From positions 2,115,501 through 2,179,500 of the forward strand of contig NZ_CP124576.1 in NCBI RefSeq assembly GCF_000281715.2: DNA of 64,000 bases, written 5' to 3'. Shown here one piece after another: positions 25,324 to 34,172 of the stretch. The position numbers were made by a program, and so were the translations under genes. This DNA is from Sphingobium sp. AP49 (lineage in GTDB: Bacteria; Pseudomonadota; Alphaproteobacteria; Sphingomonadales; Sphingomonadaceae). Positions within the stretch are counted from its first letter, which is position 1, and each line of letters starts with the position of its first letter. The notes under the pieces are model-generated. The model searched no databases. It saw only the letters and a program-made list of their open reading frames with translations, and was not told where the DNA came from.

Positions 25324-25896
25324 ATAATCTTCGATTCCCAAGCTACAGCGGCAGCTTCGCCGCCACGGGCTTCTGCGCGCTCTCGATCGGGCGAGGGGCA
25401 GGACATCGTCTTACGCAAGCCCGTCGCCACGGACGGGCCGGCCATCAGCGGATTGATCGCGGCCTGTCCGCCGCTCGATCCCAATTCGGCCTATTGCAAC
25501 CTGCTGCAATGCACCGACTTTTCCGACAGCTGCGTCGTTGCGGAGCGGGGTGGTGAAGTGGTCGGCTGGGTATCGGGCTATCGCCCGCCGGCAGCGCCCG
25601 ACAATTTCTTCGTGTGGCAGGTCGCGGTGTCGTCCGCCGCGCGCGGCCAGCGCCTTGCCGGGCGCATGATCGAGGCGCTGCTGGCCCGGCCCGAGCAGGC
25701 CGGCGTCACTCATCTGACGACGACCATCACCGACGATAATCGCGCATCCTGGGCCTTGTTTCAGGGGCTGGCGCGGCGGTGGGGCGTTCGGATCGAAAAG
25801 ACCGCCCGCTTTGAAGAACAGGCCCATTTTGCCAGCGCCCACGCCACCGAATGGCAGGCGCGCATCGGCCCACTGCCGACCCCGGCGCAGAGTTGA
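25324..25896 (+). CDS. ectA: L-2,4-diaminobutyrate N-gamma-acetyltransferase
   Basis: EctA acetylates 2,4-diaminobutyrate from acetyl-CoA, the second step of ectoine synthesis in the cytoplasm. The conserved part runs from VLRKPVATDGPAISGLIAAC through PPLDPNSAYCNLLQCTDF, VAERGGEVVGWVSGYRPP and the GNAT acetyl-CoA loop SSAARGQRLAGRMIEALL to DDNRASWALF. The frame is closed upstream by TGA at 25321, and between it and the conserved RKP segment there is no ATG, GTG or TTG. The first TTG, 25453, would delete about 40 residues including RKPVATDG. GGGAG (25315-25319) points to ATA 25324 or ATC 25327 as start; ATG 25320 is out of frame. A mutated or misread start ATG is equally possible. Confidence 0.85.
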   Translation: MIFDSQATAAASPPRASARSRSGEGQDIVLRKPVATDGPAISGLIAACPPLDPNSAYCNLLQCTDFSDSCVVAERGGEVVGWVSGYRPPAAPDNFFVWQVAVSSAARGQRLAGRMIEALLARPEQAGVTHLTTTITDDNRASWALFQGLARRWGVRIEKTARFEEQAHFASAHATEWQARIGPLPTPAQS

Positions 25897-25911
25897 GAGA
25901 GATTGAAAAGA

Positions 25912-27222
25912 ATGACCGTCACGACCCAGCCCAAACCCACCAGCGCCATGCCCGACACGGCCATTTATGAGCGGCGCGAGTCCGCCGTGCGCAGCTATGC
26001 CCGCGCCATGCCGCGCCAGTTCAACCGCGCGGAAGGCGTGTGGATGCACGACAATCAGGGCGGCCGCTATCTCGACTTCCTGTCGGGTTGCTCCACGCTC
26101 AACTATGGCCACAATCACTCGGTCCTGAAGGCTGCGCTGGTCGACTATATCGCCGGCGACGGCATCACCCATGGCCTCGACCTGCACACCGATGCCAAGG
26201 CCGACTTCCTTGTCACGCTGGAGGATGTGATCCTGCGTCCCCGCGGGCTTGATTATCGCGCCATGTTCACCGGGCCGACCGGTACCAATGCGGTCGAGGC
26301 CGCGATCAAGCTGGCGCGCAAGATCACTGGCCGCGAACTGGTGATCGCCTTCACCAACGGCTTCCACGGCATGACGCTGGGCGCGCTCGCCTGCACCGGC
26401 AATGCCGCCAAGCGCGGCGGCGCGGGCGTGCCGCTGAGCCATGTCGCCCATGAACCCTATGACGGTTATCATGGTCCCGATGTCGATACCGCCGACCTGC
26501 TGGAGCGGCGCCTGTCCGATCCGTCGAGCGGTCTCGACGCGCCGGCCGCCATCCTGGTGGAAACGGTGCAGGGGGAAGGCGGCCTCAATGCCGCCTCGCC
26601 GCAATGGCTGCGCCGGATCGCCGAGATCGCCAGGCGCCATGGCGCGCTGATGATCGTTGACGACATCCAGGCCGGCTGTGGCCGTACCGGCAATTTCTTC
26701 AGCTTCGAAGGCATGGGTTTCACCCCCGACATCGTCACCATGGCGAAGTCGCTGTCGGGCATGGGCCTGCCCTTCGCGCTCACCCTGTTCCGTCCGGAAC
26801 TGGATCAATGGGCACCGGGCGAACATAATGGCACCTTCCGGGGCAATAACCATGCCTTCGTCACCGCCACCGCTGCGCTGCGCCATTTCTGGGGCGATGC
26901 GCAGTTCGAACAGGATATCGCCCGTCGCGGCGCGCTGCTGGAACGGCGGCTGGACGCGATGGCGGCCGAACATGGCCTGTCGACGCGCGGCCGCGGCATG
27001 ATGCGCGGCATCGACGTCGGATCGGGCGAAATCGCGCAAACCATCACCGCCGCCTGCTTTGCGCAGGGGCTCATCATCGAAACCAGCGGTGCGCATGACG
27101 AGATCGTCAAGGTGCTGGCGCCCCTCGTGATCGAGGACGCCGTGCTGTCGGCCGGCCTCGACATTCTTGAGGAGAGCATCCGGTCCGCGCTGACCGTCAC
27201 CTATGGCGTCGCTGCAGAATAA
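25912..27222 (+). CDS. ectB: Diaminobutyrate-2-oxoglutarate transaminase
   Basis: EctB makes L-2,4-diaminobutyrate from aspartate semialdehyde and glutamate using PLP, the first committed ectoine step. The 436-residue protein is a class III aminotransferase: YLDFLSGCSTLNYGHNH, MFTGPTGTNAVEAAIKLARK (phosphate-binding), GFHGMTLGALACTGN, then IVDDIQAGCGRTGNFFSFE with the PLP-binding Asp, and MAKSLSGMGLPFAL with the Schiff-base Lys near 279. The ATG at 25912 is preferred over TTG 25903. It follows ectA by 15 bp. Length and motifs are ordinary for the family. Confidence 0.95.
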   Translation: MTVTTQPKPTSAMPDTAIYERRESAVRSYARAMPRQFNRAEGVWMHDNQGGRYLDFLSGCSTLNYGHNHSVLKAALVDYIAGDGITHGLDLHTDAKADFLVTLEDVILRPRGLDYRAMFTGPTGTNAVEAAIKLARKITGRELVIAFTNGFHGMTLGALACTGNAAKRGGAGVPLSHVAHEPYDGYHGPDVDTADLLERRLSDPSSGLDAPAAILVETVQGEGGLNAASPQWLRRIAEIARRHGALMIVDDIQAGCGRTGNFFSFEGMGFTPDIVTMAKSLSGMGLPFALTLFRPELDQWAPGEHNGTFRGNNHAFVTATAALRHFWGDAQFEQDIARRGALLERRLDAMAAEHGLSTRGRGMMRGIDVGSGEIAQTITAACFAQGLIIETSGAHDEIVKVLAPLVIEDAVLSAGLDILEESIRSALTVTYGVAAE

Positions 27223-27237
27223 GAGGAGATTTCAGAC

Positions 27238-27651
27238 ATGATCGTTCGCAAGCTTCAGGACATCCGCAAGTCCGACCGCAATGTGAAGTCCAAGGGTTGG
27301 GAAAGTGCCCGCCTTCTGCTGAAGGACGACAATATGGGCTTTTCCTTCCACGTCACCACCATGTACGCGGGCGAGGAATTGCACATGCACTACCAGAACC
27401 ATCTGGAGGCGGTGCTGGTGCTCAAGGGCACGGGCACGATCGAGGATCTGGGCACCGGCATCACCCATCAGCTGGCGCCCGGCGTCATGTATGCGCTCAA
27501 TGCCCATGACCAGCATATCGTGCGGCCGGAAACCGATATCCTGTGCGCCTGCACCTTCAATCCTCCGGTCACCGGCAAGGAAGTGCATGACGAGAATGGC
27601 GCCTATCCCGCTGATACCAGCGCCGCGCGCGAGCCTGCGCTGGCCGACTGA
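27238..27651 (+). CDS. ectC: Ectoine synthase
   Basis: EctC cyclises N-gamma-acetyl-diaminobutyrate to ectoine with loss of water. The 137-residue cupin matches the family length and reads [43 protein letters not shown] (metal/substrate strand), [39 protein letters not shown] and [20 protein letters not shown], all well-known EctC signatures. AGGAGA lies upstream of the ATG and the gene follows ectB by 15 bp. Confidence 0.97.
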   Translation: MIVRKLQDIRKSDRNVKSKGWESARLLLKDDNMGFSFHVTTMYAGEELHMHYQNHLEAVLVLKGTGTIEDLGTGITHQLAPGVMYALNAHDQHIVRPETDILCACTFNPPVTGKEVHDENGAYPADTSAAREPALAD

Positions 27652-27725
27652 TGCGTGACGCCGGCTTGGGGGCTGCCCGAGCCTGCCACGCCCTTATTAC
27701 CTTAGATTGAAAAAGGGGGAGTCCC

Positions 27726-28646
27726 ATGAAAGACCTCTACCCGTCCCGCCATGCCGACATGGCGGAATTCTTGCCGCGCCACGATCCGGTCGTCCATGCC
27801 GACTGGAGCGCAGGCGCGCCGATCAGCCGCGACCAGGCCGAAGCCTTCGAGCGCGACGGCTATCTGGTGCTGGAAGACATCTTCCCCGACGCGGAAGTCG
27901 CCTTCCTCCAGCACGAGGCCCGCAAGCTGCTGGCCGATCCCGATGCACTGGAAGCCGAAACGGTCATCACCGAACCGGGCGGCAAGGAAGTCCGTTCCAT
28001 CTTCCGCATCCATGCCCAGAGCCGGGTGATCGAGCGGCTGGCGGCGGACAGCCGCCTGGCCGGCGTGGCCCGCTTCCTGCTGGGTGACGATGTCTATATC
28101 CACCAGTCGCGGCTCAACTATAAGCCTGGTTTCCAGGGCAAGGAATTCTACTGGCACAGCGATTTCGAGACCTGGCATGTGGAGGATGGCATGCCGCGCA
28201 TGCGCGCGCTGTCCATGTCCGTGCTGCTGGTGGAAAATACGCCGCATAACGGCCCGTTGATGCTGATCCCCGGATCGCATCGCCAGTATCTGACCTGCGT
28301 CGGCGAAACGCCGGAAGACCATTATCGCCAGTCGCTCAAGCGCCAGGAATATGGCGTTCCCGACGAGGATAGCCTGGCCGAACTGGCGCATCATCATGGC
28401 ATCGTCGCGCCGACCGGCAAGCCCGGATCGGTGGTGATCTTCGACTGCAACATCATGCACGGGTCGAACGGCAACATCACGCCCTTCCCGCGCGCCAATG
28501 CCTTTCTGGTCTATAATGCGGTGTCCAACCGGCTGGAGGCGCCCTTTGGTGTCGATCGGCCGCGTCCCGCCTTCATCGCCGCGCGCGGCGAACCGCCAGT
28601 CATCACGCCCATCACCGGCCCCCTGATGCAGGAGGCGCTGGCATGA
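27726..28646 (+). CDS. ectD: Ectoine 5-hydroxylase
   Basis: EctD is a 2-oxoglutarate and Fe(II)-dependent dioxygenase converting ectoine to 5-hydroxyectoine. The 306-residue protein shows the iron facial triad FYWHSDFETWH (H144, D146) and FDCNIMHGSNGN (H245). The family segment HQSRLNYKPGFQGKEFYWHS-type strand and MPRMRALSMSVLLVENTPHN are also clear. AAGGGGGAG precedes the ATG, 74 bp after ectC, a gap without a visible terminator. Its stop overlaps the aspartokinase start (ATGA). Presence of ectD means the cell should make both protectants. Confidence 0.96.
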   Translation: MKDLYPSRHADMAEFLPRHDPVVHADWSAGAPISRDQAEAFERDGYLVLEDIFPDAEVAFLQHEARKLLADPDALEAETVITEPGGKEVRSIFRIHAQSRVIERLAADSRLAGVARFLLGDDVYIHQSRLNYKPGFQGKEFYWHSDFETWHVEDGMPRMRALSMSVLLVENTPHNGPLMLIPGSHRQYLTCVGETPEDHYRQSLKRQEYGVPDEDSLAELAHHHGIVAPTGKPGSVVIFDCNIMHGSNGNITPFPRANAFLVYNAVSNRLEAPFGVDRPRPAFIAARGEPPVITPITGPLMQEALA

Positions 28647-30085
28647 GCAGCCTGCATAGCGTCGAGAAGATCGGCGGCACGTCCATGGCCGCGACCGCGA
28701 CATTGTTCGACAATGTGCTGATCGCCGGCCGAAAGGGCGCGGACCTCTATCATCGCATCTTCGTCGTGTCGGCCTATGCCGGCATGACCGACCTGCTGCT
28801 GGAGCACAAGAAAAGCGGCGAACCGGGTGTCTATGCCCGCTTCGTGGCGGACGAGGATGCGGACGGCTGGCGCCAGGCGATGGAGGCGGTGCGCCGCGCC
28901 ATGCAGGAGCGCAATGCGACGATGTTCGTCCGCGCCGACCGGCTGGCGGAGGCCAATGCCTTTGTCGACATGCGGATCGATGCTGTCGCCGCCTGTCTTG
29001 ACGATCTGGCGCGGCTGCGCAGCCATGGTCGCTTCTGCGTCAAGGAACAACTGGTGACGGTGCGCGAACTGCTGGCGGGTCTCGGTGAAGCGCATAGTGC
29101 GCATTCGACCGCGCTGCTGCTGCGCGACCGGGGCGTCAATGCGCAGTTTGTCGACCTGACCCTGTGGGACCAGCAGGACATGCGCGAACTGGACGACCGG
29201 ATCGGCCAGGCGTTCGCGCCGATCGACCTTTCCACCACCCTGCCGATCGTCACCGGCTATGCCGGATGCAGCGAGGGCATGGTGCGCCTCTATGCGCGCG
29301 GCTATTCGGAAATGACCTTTTCGCGCATTGCCGTGCTGACGAAGGCGCGCGAGGCGATCATCCACAAGGAGTTTCACCTGTCGAGTGCGGACCCGCGCCT
29401 GGTCGGCACGGACAAGGCGCGCAAGATCGGCCGGACCAATTATGACGTGGCGGACCAGCTTGCCAATCTGGGCATGGAGGCGATCCATCCCGGCGCGGGC
29501 AGGGGGCTGCGCCAGACCGACATTCCGCTGCGGGTGCGCAACACCTTCGACCGGGAGGATGGCGGGACGCTGATCTGCGGCGCCTATGTCTCCGACACGC
29601 CGCGCGTCGAGATCGTCACCGGCGTGCGCCAAGCGCAGGCGCTTCAGTTCTTCGAGCAGGATATGGTCGGCGTGAAAGGCTATGACGCGGCGATATTGGA
29701 CGCGCTGGCCCGCCATGGCGCCTGGATCGTCAGCAAGGCGTCGAACGCCAACACCATCACCCATTATCTGTCCGCCGATGCGGCGACGGTGAAGCGGGTG
29801 ATCGCGGATTTGCAGGCGCGCTATCCCGACGCTGCCATATCGGCCCAGCCGGTGGCGATCGTGTCGGTCATCGGCAGCGACATCGCGCGACCGGGGCTGG
29901 TGCCCGACGCCCTGCGGGCGCTGGCCGATGCCCATGTGCCGATCGTCGCGATGCAGCACCAGATCCGCAATGTCGACGTGCAGTTCATCGTCGATGTCGA
30001 TCATTATGAGACCGCCGTGGGCGCGCTGCACCGCGCCCTGGTGGAGGACGGGGCGGAACCGGCGGAGGATCGGCGCGCGGCCTGA
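28643..30085 (+). CDS. ask: Aspartate kinase, ectoine-dedicated isoform
   Basis: The 480-residue aspartokinase starts SVEKIGGTSMA (kinase N-loop, K-x-GGTS). It has SEMTFSRIAVLTKAREAIIH, FHLSSADPRLVGTDKARKIG and two C-terminal ACT-type regulatory segments, the last around PIVAMQHQIRNVDVQFIVD. Ectoine clusters of many proteobacteria carry such an isoform (Ask_Ect), which phosphorylates aspartate to feed aspartate semialdehyde to EctB while escaping feedback by lysine or threonine. The start codon overlaps the ectD stop, so it is translationally coupled. Identification as the ectoine isoform rests on sequence character plus position. Confidence 0.93.
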   Translation: MSSLHSVEKIGGTSMAATATLFDNVLIAGRKGADLYHRIFVVSAYAGMTDLLLEHKKSGEPGVYARFVADEDADGWRQAMEAVRRAMQERNATMFVRADRLAEANAFVDMRIDAVAACLDDLARLRSHGRFCVKEQLVTVRELLAGLGEAHSAHSTALLLRDRGVNAQFVDLTLWDQQDMRELDDRIGQAFAPIDLSTTLPIVTGYAGCSEGMVRLYARGYSEMTFSRIAVLTKAREAIIHKEFHLSSADPRLVGTDKARKIGRTNYDVADQLANLGMEAIHPGAGRGLRQTDIPLRVRNTFDREDGGTLICGAYVSDTPRVEIVTGVRQAQALQFFEQDMVGVKGYDAAILDALARHGAWIVSKASNANTITHYLSADAATVKRVIADLQARYPDAAISAQPVAIVSVIGSDIARPGLVPDALRALADAHVPIVAMQHQIRNVDVQFIVDVDHYETAVGALHRALVEDGAEPAEDRRAA

Positions 30086-30105
30086 TCCGCCCCCGGTCAC
30101 CCCCC

Positions 30106-31341
30106 ATGTTCGCCGCGATTCACCCCGTCCGCAGCCTGCTGCTCGCCATCTTCATGCTGATGGCGGGCAGCGGCTTCCTGTCCACGCTGACCGGCCTGCG
30201 GCTGGAGCGGGCAGGGGCAGGCACGATGGCGATCGGTGCGGTCGCCACCGCCTATTTCGGTGGACTTGTGGTGGGCGCGTTGCGGGCTGGGGCGATCGTG
30301 CGACAGGTGGGGCATATCCGCGCCTTCGCCGCCTTCGTTTCGCTGTTGTCCGCCAGTACGCTGGCCTATGCGCTGGTCCAGTATCCGCTCTTCTGGGCGT
30401 GCCTGCGCCTGATCGACGGCATCTGCGTCGCGGGCGTGTTCATCTGTCTGGAAAGCTGGCTCAACGATCGGGCCGAGGCGGAAACGCGCGGCAGCGTGCT
30501 CGCCGCCTATATGGTCGCCCTTTATTCCGGGCAGGCGGTCGGGCAATTGCTGCTGGGCGCCAGCGGCGCCTTGCCGGCGGTGCCGTTCCAGATCGCATCC
30601 ATCCTCATTTCCCTGGCCATCATCCCGCTCTGCCTGACGCGCAGCAGCGCGCCCGCGCCGGTCGATGCCCAGGCCTTCACCATCCGCGCCCTCTATGCCG
30701 CGTCACCGCTTGGCACGGTCGGCTCGGTCGCGACCGGGCTGATGCTGGGCGCCTTCTATGGCATGGCGGCGGTGCATGTGCGCCGGCTGGGACTGGACCT
30801 TGGCGCGACCGCCAGTTTCATGATGATCGTCATCCTGGGCGGCGTCGCGTTGCAATGGCCGCTGGGGCGTCTGTCGGACCGGCTCGACCGGCGCCGGGTG
30901 ATCGTCGGCTGCTTTGCCGCGACGCTGGCGGTCTGCTCGGCACTGGCGATGCTGGTGGCGGGCGGCCCGCTGTTGCTGGCACTCGGCGCCCTGTTCGGGG
31001 GGCTCAGCTTCGCCCTCTATCCGCTCTGCGTCGCGCACTGCAACGACCGGCTGCTCGCGACCGAGCGGGTTGCGGCGAGCGGGCGGCTGGTGCTGCTTTA
31101 TTCGGTTGGGGCGGCGATCGGTCCGCTCGGCGCTGCCCTGCTGATGAGCCTGGCGCCGACGAGCGGCCTCTTCCTCTTCATCGCCTTGTGTGCCGGCGCG
31201 ACACTGGCCTTCGGTCTCTGGCGCCAGGCGGCCACCCCGCCCGTGCCGGTGCCCGACCAGCAGGAATTCCAGATCGTGCCGCGCACGACGCCGGTGGCGT
31301 CGCTGCTCGATCCCAATACCGTAGACGGACAGACTCAATGA
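30106..31341 (+). CDS. MFS transporter (YcaD-like)
   Basis: The 411-residue protein has about 12 hydrophobic segments and the MFS loop signature GRLSDRLDRRRVIV after TM8. The N-terminal half (FMLMAGSGFLSTLTGLRLER and GAVATAYFGGLVVGALRAGA) resembles the YcaD/CmlA-like drug or metabolite efflux class. It starts 20 bp after ask and overlaps the next gene by 4 bp (ATGA), placing it firmly in the ectoine operon. Export or import of ectoine, or of a precursor, is possible; the family does not settle direction. Confidence 0.85.
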   Translation: MFAAIHPVRSLLLAIFMLMAGSGFLSTLTGLRLERAGAGTMAIGAVATAYFGGLVVGALRAGAIVRQVGHIRAFAAFVSLLSASTLAYALVQYPLFWACLRLIDGICVAGVFICLESWLNDRAEAETRGSVLAAYMVALYSGQAVGQLLLGASGALPAVPFQIASILISLAIIPLCLTRSSAPAPVDAQAFTIRALYAASPLGTVGSVATGLMLGAFYGMAAVHVRRLGLDLGATASFMMIVILGGVALQWPLGRLSDRLDRRRVIVGCFAATLAVCSALAMLVAGGPLLLALGALFGGLSFALYPLCVAHCNDRLLATERVAASGRLVLLYSVGAAIGPLGAALLMSLAPTSGLFLFIALCAGATLAFGLWRQAATPPVPVPDQQEFQIVPRTTPVASLLDPNTVDGQTQ

Positions 31342-32672
31342 CCACTTCCGCAGTTTCCGCCACCCCCGCTGCCCCGGTGCAGGCCGACAAGGCCACGCTG
31401 CGCCGGGCCATCGCTGCATCGACATTGGGCAATGCCACCGAATGGTTCGACTATGGCATCTACGCCTATGGCGTGACCTATATTTCCGCCGCGCTCTTTC
31501 CGGGCGAGGTGGACGATGCCGTTCTGTTCGCGCTGGCGACCTTCGCTATTTCCTTCCTTGTCCGGCCCATTGGTGGCCTGTTCTGGGGACCGCTGGGTGA
31601 CCGGCTGGGGCGCAAGTCGGTGCTGGCGCTGACCATCCTGCTGATGTCGGGCGCGACGCTCGCCGTCGGCCTCATCCCTTCCTATGCACAGATTGGATGG
31701 GCTGCGCCCGGGCTGCTCATCCTGCTGCGCATGGTGCAGGGCTTTTCCACTGGCGGCGAATATGGTGGGGCCGCGACCTTCATGGCCGAATATGCACCCG
31801 ACGACCGACGCGGCTTCTATGGCAGCTTCCTGGAATTCGGCACGCTCGCCGGCTTCTCCTTCGGTGCGGCGCTGATGCTGGGCTTTTCGCTGCTGCTCGG
31901 GGATGCGGTCATGCACGCCTGGGGCTGGCGCATTCCCTTCCTGGTGGCCGCGCCGATGGGCCTCATCGGCATGTATCTGCGATCGAGGATGGAGGACACG
32001 CCGGTCTTTCGCGAGCAGGCGGCCGAAGGCAGCGGATCGCCGTCCCTTTCCCGACTGCTGCGCGATCATAGGCGGCCGATGCTGGTCGTGGGCGGGCTGG
32101 TCGTGGCGCTCAATGTCGTCAACTATACGCTGCTCAGCTACATGCCGACCTATTTGCAGCGCCGCATCGGCCTGTCCCCGGACGAGGCGCTGGTGGTGCC
32201 GATCATCGGCATGCTCTTCATGATGGTCTTCCTGCCGATCGCCGGCCATATGTCCGATCGGGTGGGCCGGCGTCCGATGTGGCGGCTGTCGCTAATCGGC
32301 CTTCTGGTCGCGGTGGTGCCGCTCTACATGCTGATGGCGACCGGATTTGCCGGCGCGATCATCGGCTTTGTCCTGCTCGGCCTGCTCTATGTGCCGCAAC
32401 TGGCGACGATCTCGGCGACCTTCCCGGCGCTGTTCCCCACCGCCGCGCGTTTCGCCGGCTTTGCGATCGCCTATAATCTGTCAACTTCGCTGTTCGGCGG
32501 TACGGCGCCGGCGATCGGTAGCGCGCTGATCGGCGCGACCGGCAATGAACTCATGCCCGCCTTTTACATGATGGCGGCCTGCATCATTGGCCTGATTGCG
32601 CTACATTTCATGCCGGAAACGGCGGGTCGATCGCTCCACGACGATCCGTTCGCGCAGGAGCGCGCCGCATGA
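31338..32672 (+). CDS. Metabolite:H+ symporter, ProP-like (compatible-solute uptake)
   Basis: The 444-residue protein belongs to the MHS branch of the MFS: NATEWFDYGIYAYGVTY (the ProP-type first helix), FWGPLGDRLGRKSVLALTIL (loop 2-3), RMVQGFSTGGEYGGAATFMA, APDDRRGFYGSFLEFGTLAG, and GHMSDRVGRRPMWRLSLIG in the second half. ProP takes up proline, betaine and ectoine under osmotic stress. ATGA overlaps on both sides link it to the neighbouring genes. It lacks the long C-terminal coiled coil that senses osmolality in E. coli ProP; the tail after TM12 is only about 15 residues. Confidence 0.88.
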   Translation: MTTSAVSATPAAPVQADKATLRRAIAASTLGNATEWFDYGIYAYGVTYISAALFPGEVDDAVLFALATFAISFLVRPIGGLFWGPLGDRLGRKSVLALTILLMSGATLAVGLIPSYAQIGWAAPGLLILLRMVQGFSTGGEYGGAATFMAEYAPDDRRGFYGSFLEFGTLAGFSFGAALMLGFSLLLGDAVMHAWGWRIPFLVAAPMGLIGMYLRSRMEDTPVFREQAAEGSGSPSLSRLLRDHRRPMLVVGGLVVALNVVNYTLLSYMPTYLQRRIGLSPDEALVVPIIGMLFMMVFLPIAGHMSDRVGRRPMWRLSLIGLLVAVVPLYMLMATGFAGAIIGFVLLGLLYVPQLATISATFPALFPTAARFAGFAIAYNLSTSLFGGTAPAIGSALIGATGNELMPAFYMMAACIIGLIALHFMPETAGRSLHDDPFAQERAA

Positions 32673-33931
32673 TCAGCCAGCTCTATATCGCGTCGGACAG
32701 CCTTCAGATTCTCACCCGCGGCTATGTCGACAACGCCTGGTTGCAGGCCGTGACGGGATTGCTGCTGCTTGGCGCATTCGCCTGGGCGGCCAACTGGGTG
32801 GCCAAGCGTATCGTCCTGACCCTGTTGCTGCGGCTGATCGATCATCTGCCGTTCCGGGTCGAGGCCGCGCATATCGGTGCCGTAGTCGCGCGCCTGTCCA
32901 ACATCGTGCCGGCGCTCATCATCCAGTCGGGCGTCGCCGCCGTCCCGCATCTGCCGGTCAGGCTCGCCGGCTTCATCGCCAGCCTGTGCTCCGCCTTCAT
33001 CATCCTGACCTTGGCCATCGCCTTGAGCGGCCTGCTGACGCTCGGCAACGACCTGTATCAGCGCCGCCCTGACGCCGCGAACCGGCCGATCAAGGGCTAT
33101 GTCCAGGTGGCCAAGTTGCTGGTCTATGGCGCGGCGAGCATCCTGATGATCGCGGCGCTGATGGACCAGTCGCCCTTCCTGCTGCTGTCGGGGCTGGGGG
33201 CGATGGCGGCCGTGCTGATGCTGGTATTCAAGGACACGATCCTGTCGCTGGTCGCATCCGTCCAGATCGGCTCCAACGACATGATCCGGGTGGGCGACTG
33301 GATCGAGATGCCGCAGCTCGACGCCAATGGCGACGTGATCGATATCGCGCTGCACACGGTGAAAGTCCAGAATTTTGATCGCACCATCACCACCATCCCG
33401 ACGCACAGGCTGATCAGCGAGAGTTTTCGCAACTGGCGCGGGATGCAGGAATCGGGTGGCCGCCGGATCATGCGGGCACTGGTGATCGACCAGAACAGCG
33501 TCGGTTTTCTCGATGAATTTGGGCTGGGGGCTGTCTCGCGCTTTGGTTTGTTGCAGGACTATCTACATGATAAACAGGATGATCTGTTACGCTGGAATGT
33601 GGACCATGCGGCGGACAACGGGGTAGACAGTCGGCGGCTGACCAATATCGGCACCTTTCGTGCCTATGTCCTGGCCTATCTGCGTGCGCATCCCAATATA
33701 CGTGCTGATCAGACCCTGCTGGCGCGCCAGTTGGCACCCAGCGAAAATGGACTGCCGCTGGAAATCTATGCCTTTGCCAACACCACCGTCTGGGCCGCCT
33801 ATGAAGGGATACAGGCCGACATATTCGACCATCTCATCGCGATCTTGCCCGAATTTGGCCTGCGCCTATTCCAGCGGCCTGCGGGAAGTGATCTGAGGTC
33901 GTTCACACATCGTCCACGTAATCGAACCTGA
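32669..33931 (+). CDS. Mechanosensitive channel, MscS/YbdG family
   Basis: The 420-residue protein has about five N-terminal helices, then the MscS pore and beta domain: GLGAMAAVLMLVFKDTILSL (pore-lining helix), ASVQIGSNDMIRVGDWIEMP, DVIDIALHTVKVQNFDRTIT and TIPTHRLISESFRNWRGMQE. The YbdG-like insert and long C-terminal domain fit the size. Such channels open on hypo-osmotic shock and let solutes out. As the last gene of the ectoine operon, joined by an ATGA overlap, it would let the cell dump ectoines when salinity drops. Confidence 0.9.
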   Translation: MISQLYIASDSLQILTRGYVDNAWLQAVTGLLLLGAFAWAANWVAKRIVLTLLLRLIDHLPFRVEAAHIGAVVARLSNIVPALIIQSGVAAVPHLPVRLAGFIASLCSAFIILTLAIALSGLLTLGNDLYQRRPDAANRPIKGYVQVAKLLVYGAASILMIAALMDQSPFLLLSGLGAMAAVLMLVFKDTILSLVASVQIGSNDMIRVGDWIEMPQLDANGDVIDIALHTVKVQNFDRTITTIPTHRLISESFRNWRGMQESGGRRIMRALVIDQNSVGFLDEFGLGAVSRFGLLQDYLHDKQDDLLRWNVDHAADNGVDSRRLTNIGTFRAYVLAYLRAHPNIRADQTLLARQLAPSENGLPLEIYAFANTTVWAAYEGIQADIFDHLIAILPEFGLRLFQRPAGSDLRSFTHRPRNRT

Positions 33932-34172
33932 TGGGTTCTCCTATCAACTTCCATTGCTACGCGGTGATAATGAAATCGGTCAGGCGCCTTAAGAAGTTGA
34001 AGGCGGCGTCGAAAAGCGGACGGGCTGCAACTGGATAGCAGGATTTTCGGGGGCAGCGTCTCGAATGGGTCGGCAGCAGCACGGCTTCAGTCAGTCACCG
34101 CACCACCGTGGCAAACTTGCAAACATACGGGAATGAGTTAACCCCGGCAGCCATGTGACCTGTGGGGGAAAC

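Noticed and set aside
25320..25556. ATG at 25320 as the ectA start in another frame
   Set aside because: It gives a 78-residue unrelated translation, not EctA, and lies directly against the GGGAG with no spacing.
25411..27096. A 561-codon open frame on the minus strand opposite ectA-ectB
   Set aside because: It lies wholly antisense to well-conserved ectA and ectB, shows no family motif, and long antisense frames are common in high-GC DNA.
33932..34172. Possible small gene or RNA between mscS and the STAND regulator
   Set aside because: No open frame with coding character, no clear hairpin; treated as ordinary intergenic sequence.
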